Positions 34,885 through 44,597 are shown, counted from the first letter of the stretch. The stretch: 64,000 bases of DNA from Nostoc linckia FACHB-104 (GCF_014696615.1 NZ_JACJQJ010000009.1:1-64000); one strand, 5' to 3'. Notes: a model not told the origin generated them from the sequence alone. A program made the numbers and translations.

Positions 34885-35919
34885 CTAAAATTTGTTGCTT
34901 ACTACCAAATTTTTTGATTCAGTTAACCCGTCTACAGGTGTGATTTCTGAAAGTAGAGTTTTCCACTGATACAAATATTCTTTCCATGCACCTTTGGCTA
35001 ACTCTCTACCGTTCTTACCCCAAGTTTCTAACTGCGTCTGGGGTAGCGCTATCAAAGTCTCAATTGCTGCGGCGAGTTTTTCCGGGTTATCTGGAGGAAC
35101 TAAAATGCCACAATCTGTCATCTGCTCGACTAAACCATCTACTTGAGAAGCAATCACTGGTTTACCCGCAGCTTTAGCTTCTAGAAAAACATTACCCCAA
35201 GGTTCCCAACGGGAAGGAATGACGACAACATCGCAAGTTTGCAAAAAAGCCGGAACGTCATCAATTCGCCCCAAAAATTTCACGTTATCTAAACCTTGAG
35301 CTAATTGCTTCAGTTCTTGCTCATCTGAGCCTTCACCACCAATGAAAAGTTTAATAGGTGCGTGGGGAATTAATGCGATCGCTTTGAGTAATACATCAAA
35401 TCCCTTTTGCAGACAAAAGCGCCCATAGGCACCTAAAATCAGAGGACTATTTATTGGTTTTGGCGTAACGCTCAAGAATTTATCAAGCTGTGGACACTGT
35501 GAAATTACTTTCAATTTCTCTTGAGAAACTAGCTGTCTTTCTAGCATCCATTGACCTTGGGCTTGAGACACAGCTACTACTCGATTACTCACAGCATAGG
35601 ATAGTTTGAGTAGTAACTCGAATCGTTTGATTGAAGGAACTGTTTGAGTAAAACCTTCCGAGTAGTGATGGTCGTGAATTAAAACTTGAGAATTTTGTCT
35701 ATAGGATAACAGTTGAGGAAGCTGCGACCAAGTACATGCATAGTGAATGATGATCAACTCAGGCTTCCAGGTTTTGACTACACTAGGAGCTTCACTTATC
35801 GGTGAGACACAAAAATCCCACTGATTTAACTCTTGTGAAGCTAAAGAAGGTTGCAAACAAGAGCGAATCCCACCAACTTTTTTATCACCTAGTATATGCA
35901 ATACTTTCATTTTATTCAT
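34885..35919 (-). CDS. Family 4 glycosyltransferase
   Basis: A 344-residue retaining GT-B enzyme. The N-terminal half (MKVLHILGDKKVGGI) is the acceptor domain; the C-terminal half has LGAYGRFCLQKGFDVLLKAI, FIGGEGSDEQELKQL, VKFLGRIDDVPAFL, and the nucleotide-sugar binding motif PSRWEPWGNVFLEAKAAGKP with E-x7-E. It adds a sugar to the polysaccharide repeat unit. The start could be at ATG 35919 or at a second ATG nine bases in (35910), which begins at MKVLH. It is co-oriented between polymerase and asparagine-synthase-like genes. Confidence 0.92.
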   Translation of the reverse strand: MNKMKVLHILGDKKVGGIRSCLQPSLASQELNQWDFCVSPISEAPSVVKTWKPELIIIHYACTWSQLPQLLSYRQNSQVLIHDHHYSEGFTQTVPSIKRFELLLKLSYAVSNRVVAVSQAQGQWMLERQLVSQEKLKVISQCPQLDKFLSVTPKPINSPLILGAYGRFCLQKGFDVLLKAIALIPHAPIKLFIGGEGSDEQELKQLAQGLDNVKFLGRIDDVPAFLQTCDVVVIPSRWEPWGNVFLEAKAAGKPVIASQVDGLVEQMTDCGILVPPDNPEKLAAAIETLIALPQTQLETWGKNGRELAKGAWKEYLYQWKTLLSEITPVDGLTESKNLVVSNKF

Positions 35920-35957
35920 AGCTATATTTTTTTAGATAAACCTTTGATTAATTGTTA

Positions 35958-37205
35958 TTAAATTTTCTGTTCTCTTAACGCAATACCAAATACTACTAAG
36001 GCGGGCCAATAAATGTATGTTAAAGTTTCTATTCTTTCACCAAAACTATATAAAACAATTACCAAAAGTAAGCTTATACAAATTTTGGCTAGTGGGTATT
36101 TATGAGATTTATAAACTAAAATAATAAAGCTCCAAATTAATGGACAAACTAATGCAATGTAACCCACCATTCCTTTTTCAAACAGTAAACTAAACCAAGT
36201 ATGGTGAGTCCCAATTGGCATAAAAGCTGTAATCGCAGGCCCAGTTGTCTCAACAATTCCATGACCCCATATAGGTGCTTCTCCCCAGCGTTCTAAAGCC
36301 ATGCGTCCCAATATTTCTCGCACACGTGAAGAACTAGCTCGCGCCTTCATAAACTGTTCTTTAAACGTTTGGAAGAAATCTATTAACTTAGTAGCAAAAA
36401 TACCTGCAAAAAAACTTAATATGCCTGTAAAAATTTGGACTTTAGCTTTGTAAAAATTTACTAAAAACCAAGTTATTATGGGAATAGTTGCTAAACATAG
36501 CATCCCTAACCGAGAAAAAGAATTGATGATTAAAGCTATGGCGGCTATCATACCAATTGCTCGCCATCTTTTATTTGATTCTTGACAGGCGAGGATAAAA
36601 TGGATGTTAGCTACCATGCCCAAAGCTGGTGCCCAAGGTGCAAACAATTTGAGACGAGTTTGATGAGTTTCCTCTTCAAAACCATAAAGCCCAACAAGGT
36701 AATAAGCTATATCATTACCCCCAATACTGTGTAGGGGAGAAATATATAATTCATTAGGAAATTTTAAAGCATAGAGAATGTAGCAAATTGGTAGAATTAG
36801 TAAACTCTGTAAGTCTAGGATACAAACTGCTCGGTAAATCAGTTGTGGTCGGATATTCAAACAGCCAATCAGGGGAAATAAAGCCAGATAAGCCCAAGTT
36901 CTCGCCCAATTGATTGAGGTAGTAATTATTTTTCCTAAACCCAAATCAAAATCTATATGCGCCATAATTACTGTAACTTCCATGACTAACATGGAGATTA
37001 TCCATACCCAAATAGTTAAGGGTATATTCAGTTTTTGACCAGTCGATGGATTGGCTTTTTGGCAATAAATTTTGAATATTAGATAGAAACTTAATAACCA
37101 AGCAATTAAAGATACATAAATGTAGTAAGCTCCTAGAAAATAAAAAACATAGGTTCCTATTATTGAATACCAAACTATTTTTTCTTCAAGATTCTGGGGT
37201 TTCAT
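35958..37205 (-). CDS. O-antigen polymerase/ligase-like membrane protein (Wzy-like)
   Basis: A 415-residue polytopic protein with about 11-12 membrane spans and a large central loop containing RASSSRVREILGRMALERWG and IWGHGIVETTG, which match the family's periplasmic region, followed by HTWFSLLFEKGMVG (the LxE-type motif of O-antigen ligases/polymerases). It would polymerise repeat units in the periplasmic face. Position next to a Wzx-like flippase and a Wzz-like chain regulator suggests polymerase rather than ligase. ATG 37205; ribosome binding site weak. Confidence 0.85.
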   Translation of the reverse strand: MKPQNLEEKIVWYSIIGTYVFYFLGAYYIYVSLIAWLLSFYLIFKIYCQKANPSTGQKLNIPLTIWVWIISMLVMEVTVIMAHIDFDLGLGKIITTSINWARTWAYLALFPLIGCLNIRPQLIYRAVCILDLQSLLILPICYILYALKFPNELYISPLHSIGGNDIAYYLVGLYGFEEETHQTRLKLFAPWAPALGMVANIHFILACQESNKRWRAIGMIAAIALIINSFSRLGMLCLATIPIITWFLVNFYKAKVQIFTGILSFFAGIFATKLIDFFQTFKEQFMKARASSSRVREILGRMALERWGEAPIWGHGIVETTGPAITAFMPIGTHHTWFSLLFEKGMVGYIALVCPLIWSFIILVYKSHKYPLAKICISLLLVIVLYSFGERIETLTYIYWPALVVFGIALREQKI

Positions 37206-37307
37206 CTGATAGCTAATTTAAAATTTTATATATTGTTAAAAATACTCATATCTCCACATAATAATTAACCTTGAATCTGTTGATTATTTTGAGTCTTAGC
37301 AAAGAAT

Positions 37308-38723
37308 TTAAATATCAGATTCTGTATGTTTACTAGCACGTAACCAAAGTAAAACAAAACCAAGAGTTGTTAATAATGTGGCAACACTTGTACCTAGGTA
37401 AACGAATAATTTCTTCGGTTCACTGGGAGTATCTGGTAAGGTTGGTTCTGTAATAATTTGAATAAATGGATAAGAACCAAAAGCGTTTGATTTCCCAATA
37501 TCTAACCTAGTTAAAGTTGTAGAAAACACTGCTTCTGCTACTTGCATATCTCGTCTTAGTTCATCTAGACTAGACTGTTTCTGGGTCAGGCTTTTCAGTC
37601 TAGCTTCTAGCTTGACAATTTCTTTTTCAATTTTTTGGGCTTGGATATTTAGCCCTTTTTCATCTACTTGAGCTTTAACTAATTCTTGGAAAATAACTTC
37701 TCTAGGAGCAGTATTATTAGTATTACTATTTAAGCTTAATTTCTCGATACCTTCTAGTGTAATTGAACGTCCTAACAGGGACTGACTACGCTCGATTACA
37801 GCTTTTTTAGCAGCTTCTACCTTAGCTTTTTCTGTAATTACTGTGGGATGATTAGGTAAAAATTTCGATTCTAAAACAACTAGATTAGAGCTAGCGTCAC
37901 TATAATTTTTGAGATTCTCTTGCAATATTTGATCTGTTTGCAGAGTAAACGCATCTGTAGCTTTTGATGCAGAGAGTTTTACATTAGCCGATAGTTCTTC
38001 TAGACGAGTTTTTGCTTGCTGTGCTTGAGCTAATGTTTCAGAGTGTTGTCTACGTAGTTGCTCAATGTTAATTGTTAGCTCTTTAATTTGCTCATCAGAG
38101 TTCAACCCTGAATTGGCTTTGTAATTAGAAAGACGCTTTTGAGCAGCTTGTAATTTTATTTGTGAAGCACTAAGTGCTGTTTGAAAACCTATGTCTCGTC
38201 GCCTAGCTTCTTGAAATCTTAATTTATTGAGTTCAGCTTCCAAGGCTTTGTAAAAAGCAATAGATTTTTTTTGCGCTTCCTCTGGAGTTCTACCTTGGAA
38301 CTCGACCTCCATAATGGTGGTGTTATCTAATACTTTAATCCGCGGGCTGCCAAACTCTTCTATAGTCATGTCCAGTTGAGCAGATGCAGACCTCAGTACA
38401 GATTCACCTTCAGCAATAAATTTATAATTTTCTCTTGGATCTTGCGTAGAGCTATAAGAGTATGGAGATGAATTTTCATAAGAAGCTTGTCCAATGCCTG
38501 GTAAATTGACATTGGCGTTGGAAGCTGCTCCTGGTAAATTAATAGCCGACTTACTGGTATAGGTTGGCGGTGTAAACCTTAAATAAGAAAAAGCTAATAG
38601 CCAAAATACTAAATTGGTAGTGATCCCTAAAAACAAATAAGGTTGCCAACGCCCCTTATTTGCTGCTCTTGATTTGCCTAATTTACCAGAATATCCGGTG
38701 GAGATTTCTATCCAATTAGTCAT
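37308..38723 (-). CDS. GumC/Wzz-type polysaccharide co-polymerase
   Basis: A 471-residue chain-length regulator with an N-terminal span (FLGITTNLVFWLLAFSYL), periplasmic Wzz domain with YTSKSAINLPG and a long coiled coil (about 150-330), and a C-terminal span (near 440-462). There is no Walker motif, so it lacks a kinase domain; a kinase-bearing relative is at 49553-51757. The frame extends to 38783 with TTG; ATG at 38723 has AGAGGA seven bases upstream. It is the first gene of a leftward group of polymerase, GT4, asparagine-synthase-like, flippase and GT2 genes. Confidence 0.87.
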   Translation of the reverse strand: MTNWIEISTGYSGKLGKSRAANKGRWQPYLFLGITTNLVFWLLAFSYLRFTPPTYTSKSAINLPGAASNANVNLPGIGQASYENSSPYSYSSTQDPRENYKFIAEGESVLRSASAQLDMTIEEFGSPRIKVLDNTTIMEVEFQGRTPEEAQKKSIAFYKALEAELNKLRFQEARRRDIGFQTALSASQIKLQAAQKRLSNYKANSGLNSDEQIKELTINIEQLRRQHSETLAQAQQAKTRLEELSANVKLSASKATDAFTLQTDQILQENLKNYSDASSNLVVLESKFLPNHPTVITEKAKVEAAKKAVIERSQSLLGRSITLEGIEKLSLNSNTNNTAPREVIFQELVKAQVDEKGLNIQAQKIEKEIVKLEARLKSLTQKQSSLDELRRDMQVAEAVFSTTLTRLDIGKSNAFGSYPFIQIITEPTLPDTPSEPKKLFVYLGTSVATLLTTLGFVLLWLRASKHTESDI

Positions 38724-39020
38724 GAAAAATCCTCTAAAAGTCAGGAAATTATGGAATTCCAGAGGCTCAACGGTGTTATGCAATCAATAACTCGGCTCCG
38801 CTTATTGCCTGAAAATACCTGTATACATAGGTTTTGGTTACATGCACTTGATAGATAAGCCTTGATTAAATTTTCTTACAACAGCGGGGATCGCCACTAC
38901 TATCTCATGGCTATGGTCACGCATAGAGTAGATAGTATTCTTACAATAGATGAGACTATCCACTTGGATAGCCAAGTGGATATGATGAATAATTCGTAAT
39001 TGGTAATGGGTAATGGGTAA
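38724..39020. other. Intergenic gap
   Basis: About 300 bases upstream of the co-polymerase gene, with GTAATTGGTAATGGGTAATGGGTAATT-like repeats near 38995-39022. Presumed promoter region; no clear element. Confidence 0.45.
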
Positions 39021-40544
39021 TTAGGAACTACTTGACTTGCGGGTATAGCGATGTTTTACGCCAATGGGGAAATATTCTGGATCGCCAGTAGGCGCTAATG
39101 CAACTTGTGGCATTTGGTATTCTTTGGGAACGTAGTTAGCAAACTCGCTGTTGAGGCGGAGAAGTTCAAAGAGAATTGAGGATGCGATCGCATCTCTTTT
39201 TTCCTCGCTGGCCTCTACTCCTGGTGCTAACTCTACAACCACAGATAATAAGCGGTTCTGGTCTGTATCTTCTTTGACCTGCAACACAAATTTACCTGTT
39301 ACCCATTGGGGAATGGGCGATCGCTCTAAACCAACTGTGACATTTTCGGGATAGATATTGGCACCAAAGTAAGAAACTGTAAAATTAGACCGTCCAAAAA
39401 CATAAACAAAAGGTAAGGGGTGAATTCCTCTAGCTGGCTGAATGTCGGTAGCTAGGCTTTCATCTTGCAATGGATCGAATCCCCACTCTGCCAAGAACTG
39501 GAGCATGGCATCATAACTAATGATGCCGCCTGTATCTAAGATGTTATAACGCACTAAAGGAATGCCATTGTCTCCAGAAAATAGCAATGTGCCATTCTCA
39601 ACTTCAAAAAATCGGCTGATGGGGTCATACTGTACTAGCGTTGGTAATCGAGATTCCCCAAATAACGCTTTCGCCGCATCGGGATGTTGTGCTAAAAAAC
39701 GACGAATGCAGATACTCAAAGGTGTTTCATTTCCTAAAACACCTGCATCAGCAGTTCCATAAAGTGATGCGAAATCGTAGCAGGGATTTTCTGAACCTAT
39801 GCGTTCCCCAACTAAACTGCGCCATTCTTCACTAAATACTTCTCCCGCCATCACCAACTTAATATGATATTGTTGCCACTGTACACCACGGGCAATCCCT
39901 GTATCAATCACATCTTTTAGAAACGGTGGATATCCTAGCAAAACAACTTGCTCAAATCCTGAACCTAGCTCCTGTACAACACGCAAGATTTCATCTTTAT
40001 TATTACCAGGAGTAATCATCGTCACAGGGTAACCTTTGCTGGCGAGATAACGACAGCAATTTGTTGTGAACATTCCCCCCACCCACGTACCCAAAGTAAA
40101 GCAAACCACTGCTAAAGTACGTTTGGTGTCTGCAGAAAAGCTATCGTGAAAAATTTGCTCAAAGCGGGTGGCGATTTGCAATTCATCGGTGAAGAAGCGG
40201 GGCCAAAATGTCGGTTTACCAGTGGAACCAGAAGAAGCAGCAATCATGTCACATTCCGACAACTGTCCATGACGACACAAATCAGTTAAAGGATAACGCT
40301 GAATGTAATTTTCCTTGGCGATCGCAGGCAATTTTTGGAAATCCGCTAAACTCTGAATAGCCGTTTTATCAATATTTTCTGCCGCCAGAAACGCTTTGTA
40401 AGCTGGTACATTAGCAGCCACATCATGAAATAAAGCCAAAGCTGCTGCTTCGGCTGATATTGCAAGATGCTGTTGTAATAGTGTTTCTAGGGGAGTAGAT
40501 AAAAAATTTTGAAAGGCTGTGATTGCTTTTTGGGATTTGTGCAT
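39021..40544 (-). CDS. CapK/PaaK-like adenylate-forming enzyme
   Basis: A 507-residue member of the phenylacetate-CoA-ligase/CapK family of AMP-forming enzymes. The P-loop-like motif AASSGSTGKPTFWPR (residues 102-116) is clear, with later EVFSEEWRSLVG, ASLYGTADAGVLGNE and YNILDTGGIIS. CapK-type proteins occur in capsule loci and activate carboxylates; substrate unknown. The upstream in-frame extension to 40628 translates a period-7 repeat (PQSPIPSPQSP-like) and is not real; ATG at 40544 is chosen. Lies close to the co-polymerase but with a repeat-rich upstream region. Confidence 0.82.
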   Translation of the reverse strand: MHKSQKAITAFQNFLSTPLETLLQQHLAISAEAAALALFHDVAANVPAYKAFLAAENIDKTAIQSLADFQKLPAIAKENYIQRYPLTDLCRHGQLSECDMIAASSGSTGKPTFWPRFFTDELQIATRFEQIFHDSFSADTKRTLAVVCFTLGTWVGGMFTTNCCRYLASKGYPVTMITPGNNKDEILRVVQELGSGFEQVVLLGYPPFLKDVIDTGIARGVQWQQYHIKLVMAGEVFSEEWRSLVGERIGSENPCYDFASLYGTADAGVLGNETPLSICIRRFLAQHPDAAKALFGESRLPTLVQYDPISRFFEVENGTLLFSGDNGIPLVRYNILDTGGIISYDAMLQFLAEWGFDPLQDESLATDIQPARGIHPLPFVYVFGRSNFTVSYFGANIYPENVTVGLERSPIPQWVTGKFVLQVKEDTDQNRLLSVVVELAPGVEASEEKRDAIASSILFELLRLNSEFANYVPKEYQMPQVALAPTGDPEYFPIGVKHRYTRKSSSS

Positions 40545-40547
40545 GGT

Positions 40548-40602
40548 TGGGGATTGGGGATTGGGGACTGGGGACTGGGGACTGGGGATTGGGGACTGGG
40601 GA
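40548..40602. repeat. Period-7 short tandem repeat (GGGGACT/GGGGATT)
   Basis: About 7.5 copies of GGGGACT or GGGGATT immediately upstream of the CapK-like start codon. Confidence 0.9.
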
Positions 40603-40616
40603 AATGATATGTGACA

Positions 40617-40638
40617 GACGCGATTCATCGCGTCTCTA
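40617..40638. repeat. Palindrome GACGCGATTCATCGCGTCTC
   Basis: GAGACGCGATG-type palindrome, matching the one at 16637-16661 apart from its centre. Confidence 0.7.
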
Positions 40639-40659
40639 CAATTGTTGACTCTTAATTTA

Positions 40660-40690
40660 ATTACGAATTACGAATTACGAATTACGAATT
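40660..40690. repeat. Period-7 short tandem repeat (ATTACGA)
   Basis: Four and a half copies of ATTACGA, about 20 bases upstream of the glutaredoxin-like gene. Confidence 0.9.
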
Positions 40691-40709
40691 CAATGAGGAT
40701 AGGAAGTAA

Positions 40710-40997
40710 ATGCGATTGATTTTATATACGAAACCAGGATGTCATTTATGCGAGGGTTTGCAGGAAAAGCTGGAAAAAATCCAAAATATTAGTTTTGAGT
40801 TAGAACTGCGAGATATTACGACTCGTGATGATTGGTTTTTAGCTTATCAGTATGAGGTTCCTGTTTTATATTTCTCTGAAAGTAAAGCCACAGAAGGCAC
40901 AGAGGAAAACTTAATAGAAAAACCTTTGCCACGCCCTTCTCCTCGTGCTAGTGTGCAGCAGTTGGAGCAGATGCTGCATAAGTATTTGTCCAATTAG
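40710..40997 (+). CDS. Glutaredoxin-like thioredoxin-fold protein (DUF836)
   Basis: A 95-residue single thioredoxin-fold protein. The redox motif is TKPGCHLCEGLQ with Cys-His-Leu-Cys at residues 11-14, followed by the helix EKLEKIQN, the strand LRDITTR, and the cis-Pro region EVPVLYF. It is likely a small thiol-disulfide or glutathione-linked protein, cytosolic. GGAAG three bases before ATG 40710. It lies 51 bases upstream of murE on the same strand and may be co-transcribed with it. The short C-terminal extension is low in structure. Confidence 0.9.
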   Translation: MRLILYTKPGCHLCEGLQEKLEKIQNISFELELRDITTRDDWFLAYQYEVPVLYFSESKATEGTEENLIEKPLPRPSPRASVQQLEQMLHKYLSN

Positions 40998-41048
40998 TAA
41001 AATAATGCACAATAAACGCAAGATATAGTGTGTGACGAGGTTCACAAG

Positions 41049-42545
41049 ATGAAACTGCGGGAATTACTAGCAGCAATAGACACTGTAGAGCAATTGCCAA
41101 ACCATCCGGCTTTAGAGGATGCGGAAGTCAAAGGCTTGAAAACAAATTCTCATGCTTGCGGTTCGGGAGATTTGTTTATTGGGATGCCAGGAACAAGGGT
41201 AGATGGTGGAGAATTTTGGCAAAGTGCGATCGCATTGGGTGCTGTAGGTGCAATTGTCTCTCCCCAAGCTGTGCAAAAAAATCCTCCCACACCAGAGGCT
41301 TTTGTCGTTAGTTCTAGTAACATGACGAAAGCTTGTGCCCAATTAGCCAGCACTTTTTATGGTTATCCTGGGCGAAAACTCAAACTGGTGGGTGTGACTG
41401 GTACTAATGGTAAAACTACAACTACTCACCTAATTGAATATTTTTTAGGTAAGGCAAATCTACCCACAGCGTTGATGGGTACTCTCTACACTCGCTGGCC
41501 GGGTTTTGAAGAAACTGCTATTCACACTACGCCGTTTGCGGTGGAACTACAACAGCAACTAGCAGCAGCAGTAGATGCTGGTTGTGAGTTTGGGGTGATG
41601 GAAGTCAGTTCCCATGCTTTAGCCCAAGGTCGAGTTTTGGGTTGTGAGTTTGAGGTGGGGGTATTTAGCAATCTCACCCAAGACCACTTAGATTATCACC
41701 GCGATATGGAAGATTATTTCGCGGCGAAGGCACTCTTGTTTAGCCCAGAATATCTCAAAGGACGGGCAATAATTAATGCTGATGATCCTTATGGTCAAAG
41801 ATTAATTGCATCGTTAGGTTCAGAAAAAGTTTGGAGTTACAGCGTTAATCATAGCAACACTGATTTGTGGATGAGCGATTTAAATTACGAACCTAATGGT
41901 GTTAGCGGTACATTGCATACACCAAAGGGGAATGTAGCTTTTCGTTCACCTTTAGTAGGTCAATATAATTTAGAAAATCTCTTGGCAGCAGTAGGTGCAG
42001 TTTTACAATTGGGTTTAGATTTACACTTTGTTGCAGCTGCAATTCCTGAGTTTCCTGGCGTTCCCGGACGCATGGAAAGAGTGCAAATTGCTGCTAATCA
42101 AGACATTAGCGTGATTGTCGATTATGCCCATACACCAGATAGTTTAGAAAATTTACTCAAAGCGGCTCGTCCGTTTATTCCCGGTAAAATGATTTGCGTA
42201 TTTGGTTGTGGTGGCGATCGCGATCGCACTAAGCGCCCGAAAATGGGTAAAATTGCCGCTGAATTAGCAGATGTAGCTGTAGTGACTTCTGATAATCCCC
42301 GCACTGAAGACCCAGAAAAGATTTTGCAAGATATTCTGGCAGGAATTCCCGCAACGGCAAATCCTACAGTTATAGGCGATCGCGCTACGGCCATTCGCAC
42401 GGCAATTTTACAAGCACAACCAGGCGATGGTGTCTTACTTGCAGGTAAAGGTCACGAAGATTACCAAATTCTCGGTACAGAAAAAATCCACTTTGATGAC
42501 CGCGAACACGCACGCGCAGCTTTACAAGCCAGACTGAAGATATAA
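41049..42545 (+). CDS. murE: UDP-N-acetylmuramoyl-tripeptide synthetase (MurE)
   Basis: A 498-residue Mur ligase adding the third residue, most likely meso-diaminopimelate, to UDP-MurNAc-L-Ala-D-Glu in peptidoglycan synthesis. The P-loop VGVTGTNGKTTTTHLI, the DHLDYH and VSSHALAQGRV region, and the C-terminal GCGGDRDRTKRPKMGKIAA and SDNPRTEDP are all present. The SDNPRTEDP motif, with DNPR, is the DAP-specific signature. A GTG at 41028 could start the frame, but the ATG at 41049 with GAGG eight bases upstream is chosen. A hairpin terminator follows. Confidence 0.95.
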   Translation: MKLRELLAAIDTVEQLPNHPALEDAEVKGLKTNSHACGSGDLFIGMPGTRVDGGEFWQSAIALGAVGAIVSPQAVQKNPPTPEAFVVSSSNMTKACAQLASTFYGYPGRKLKLVGVTGTNGKTTTTHLIEYFLGKANLPTALMGTLYTRWPGFEETAIHTTPFAVELQQQLAAAVDAGCEFGVMEVSSHALAQGRVLGCEFEVGVFSNLTQDHLDYHRDMEDYFAAKALLFSPEYLKGRAIINADDPYGQRLIASLGSEKVWSYSVNHSNTDLWMSDLNYEPNGVSGTLHTPKGNVAFRSPLVGQYNLENLLAAVGAVLQLGLDLHFVAAAIPEFPGVPGRMERVQIAANQDISVIVDYAHTPDSLENLLKAARPFIPGKMICVFGCGGDRDRTKRPKMGKIAAELADVAVVTSDNPRTEDPEKILQDILAGIPATANPTVIGDRATAIRTAILQAQPGDGVLLAGKGHEDYQILGTEKIHFDDREHARAALQARLKI

Positions 42546-42574
42546 AAAACTCCGCCCACGGATCGGGGTTTTTG
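42545..42574 (+). terminator. Terminator after murE
   Basis: AAAAACTCCG, loop, CGGGGTTTTT (one G-T pair), directly after the TAA of murE. Confidence 0.65.
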
Positions 42575-42911
42575 GGCATAGGGAATGGGGCATGGGGAAG
42601 AAATTACTAATGCCCTATGCCCTGCCTAACTTATTCCGTCTTACATTAACCTTTGACCAATATCTAAATTAATAAAAATATAATCAATGATAAAACTAAT
42701 AAATTCTCAATGGATTTTCACCCATATCTACTTGCTACATTATGGGGTAAATGATACACTCCATTAGTTTTATAATTTATGCTTCATAATTAGTGATAAA
42801 TATTAAATTTTGTGGATTTTTTGTAAATAAGGTAAATATTAGGGTGAAAAGCAAAGGCAGAATCATTTATTCCCTTTATCCTTCCTCATTTTTCCTTCTT
42901 GTGCTTGACTC
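42575..42911. other. Intergenic gap
   Basis: AT-rich DNA upstream of the DICT-domain gene. No repeat or gene is recognised. Confidence 0.45.
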
Positions 42912-44324
42912 ATGAATGATTTTCTGGCTCAGGATCTGTCCGTTTATCACTTAATTGCGGGAGTGCAAGCGCCTCCCCAAGCATTACCTCTCACTCCAGC
43001 GGCTCTGTTATCATTAGTGCGGTCACAAATTGACTTGCTGATTGAACAGAAAATTGCTGCGACTTTATGGGTAAAGCTACCACCTGGAAAAATTTGGTAT
43101 TCAGAGTTAGAGCGTTATCAATCCGCAGTTGATGTGCCTGTTGTAATTTACAATTGTCAGATAGAAGAGAGGCGGAAAGGGGAAGAGAGAAGGAATAGAT
43201 ACCTGAGTCCAGTACTGAATAATCAAGTTATTAAGTTATTACCAAATAGACAACTGCAACGGGAATACTTTTTTATAATTTTGTCGCCACAGTTTTGTAG
43301 TTTAATTTTGGCTTATCGACCGATCAAAAGACGTAGGAACCCAATATTAAAAAAGGTAACCGCTAATAAATCTACACCTTTGTTAGCGATTAATACTGTT
43401 GAAGGTAGAGTGATTCAGCAAGTACTAGATGGCATTAAAAAAGCCACCACATCAGAATCCTCACCAGTTGTGCCGACTGATTTTCTTTGCCCCAGTATGC
43501 CTGAATCTACACTCATGAATCAGCTGTTGGTCAAACAAATTCAGCGACAGGATGAAATTAATCTACAACAAATTAAAAAACGTACTGCCAAGTTGCAGCA
43601 GCAAAATCAAAAATTATACAGCAGAGGAAAAGCCAAAGATGACTACTTGAGCAATGTGTGTCAAGAGTTGCGTACACCTTTGACCCACATGAAAACAGCG
43701 TTGTCGTTATTAAATTCTCCTACCCTCAAACCACCCCAACGGCAACGCTATTTACAAATGTTAAATAGCCAATGCGATCGCCAAAATTCTTTAATTAATG
43801 GTTTAGTAGATTTAGTCAATTTGGAGCGTAATTTGCAGGATTCTACCTTAGAATCGGTTAGTCTTGCAGATATTGTCCCAGGTATAGTCAGTACATACCA
43901 GCCTGTAGCTCAAGAAAAAGGCATCATGCTAGCCTATACAGTTCCCACAGAACTGCCTTATGTATGGTGTGTAGCTGGGGGATTGCGGCTAATTGTGATT
44001 AATTTACTACATAACAGTATTAAATTTACCCCGAGTGGGGGTCAAGTTTGGGTGCGATCGCGCGTGCATGGCAATTTTGTGCAGCTAGAATTCCGCGACA
44101 CAGGTATTGGCATAGCTGAAACCGAGATTTCTAAAATCTTTGACAGCTTTTATCGCGTGCGTTCTGGAACAATAGATGAATCTAGCGGCCCAGGTTTAGG
44201 CTTAACAATTGTGCAGCAGCTACTATGGCGTTGCGGCGGCTCAATTACCGTCAGGAGTAAACCTGCCGAAGGCTCAACGTTTACAGTTAGTTTAGCGCGT
44301 GTTCAAGATCAGCCAGTCATTTAA
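42912..44324 (+). CDS. DICT-type histidine-kinase-like protein lacking the phospho-acceptor His
   Basis: A 470-residue protein. The N-terminal 200 residues look like a DICT sensory domain (SVYHLIAGVQA..PLTPAALLSLVR, and KLLPNRQLQREYFFIIL). A HisKA-like DHp helix pair and a full HATPase follow. In the DHp the usual HELRTP box reads VCQELRTPL, with Q251 where the phosphorylated His would be. The ATPase is intact: INLLHNSIKFTP, RDTGIGIAE and GPGLGLTIV. It may work as a regulatory ATPase or a partner of another kinase. I recall this Gln form in other cyanobacterial DICT kinases. No response regulator is adjacent. ATG at 42912. Confidence 0.85.
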   Translation: MNDFLAQDLSVYHLIAGVQAPPQALPLTPAALLSLVRSQIDLLIEQKIAATLWVKLPPGKIWYSELERYQSAVDVPVVIYNCQIEERRKGEERRNRYLSPVLNNQVIKLLPNRQLQREYFFIILSPQFCSLILAYRPIKRRRNPILKKVTANKSTPLLAINTVEGRVIQQVLDGIKKATTSESSPVVPTDFLCPSMPESTLMNQLLVKQIQRQDEINLQQIKKRTAKLQQQNQKLYSRGKAKDDYLSNVCQELRTPLTHMKTALSLLNSPTLKPPQRQRYLQMLNSQCDRQNSLINGLVDLVNLERNLQDSTLESVSLADIVPGIVSTYQPVAQEKGIMLAYTVPTELPYVWCVAGGLRLIVINLLHNSIKFTPSGGQVWVRSRVHGNFVQLEFRDTGIGIAETEISKIFDSFYRVRSGTIDESSGPGLGLTIVQQLLWRCGGSITVRSKPAEGSTFTVSLARVQDQPVI

Positions 44325-44367
44325 ATTTTGAATTCAAAATCTCAACTCTAAAATCCAAAATCCGTCT

Positions 44368-44467
44368 TCTCCCAAAGGGAGAGGCTACGCCAAGGAAAGT
44401 TCTAGGCAGTTGCTACAAGTCGGGGAACCCGCAAGGGCGCACTGGCTCAACTTTCCGCAAAATCTGA
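44368..44467. repeat. Dispersed repeat with GGCTACGCC core (copy 2)
   Basis: Reverse complement related to 9130-9210 (CTTCTCCCAAAGGGAGAGG, ACGCCAAGGAAAGTT, CTTTCCGCAAAAT). Also carries GTCGGGGAACCCGCAAGGG, shared with 47985-48056. Confidence 0.7.
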
Positions 44468-44476
44468 AATTGCTAT

Positions 44477-44585
44477 TAAGTAAGTCGGTGTAAATAAACC
44501 AAACTATATTACGAAACGTAAATAGGTTTGAAACCCTTACCAATGAACAATGACCAATGACAGCCCTTACCAGCTATCTTTAATT
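44477..44585. repeat. Dispersed 3'-flanking element (copy 2)
   Basis: See the copy at 11731-11833. Here the outer stem is AAACC/GGTTT and the inner stem TTACG/CGTAA. It lies just 12 bases after the stop of the leftward kinase gene. Confidence 0.75.
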
Positions 44586-44597
44586 GCAACGTTCTAT

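Noticed and set aside
40545-40628. N-terminal extension of the CapK-like gene
   Set aside because: It translates the GGGGACT repeat into Pro/Gln/Ser strings; the ATG at 40544 starts the conserved domain.
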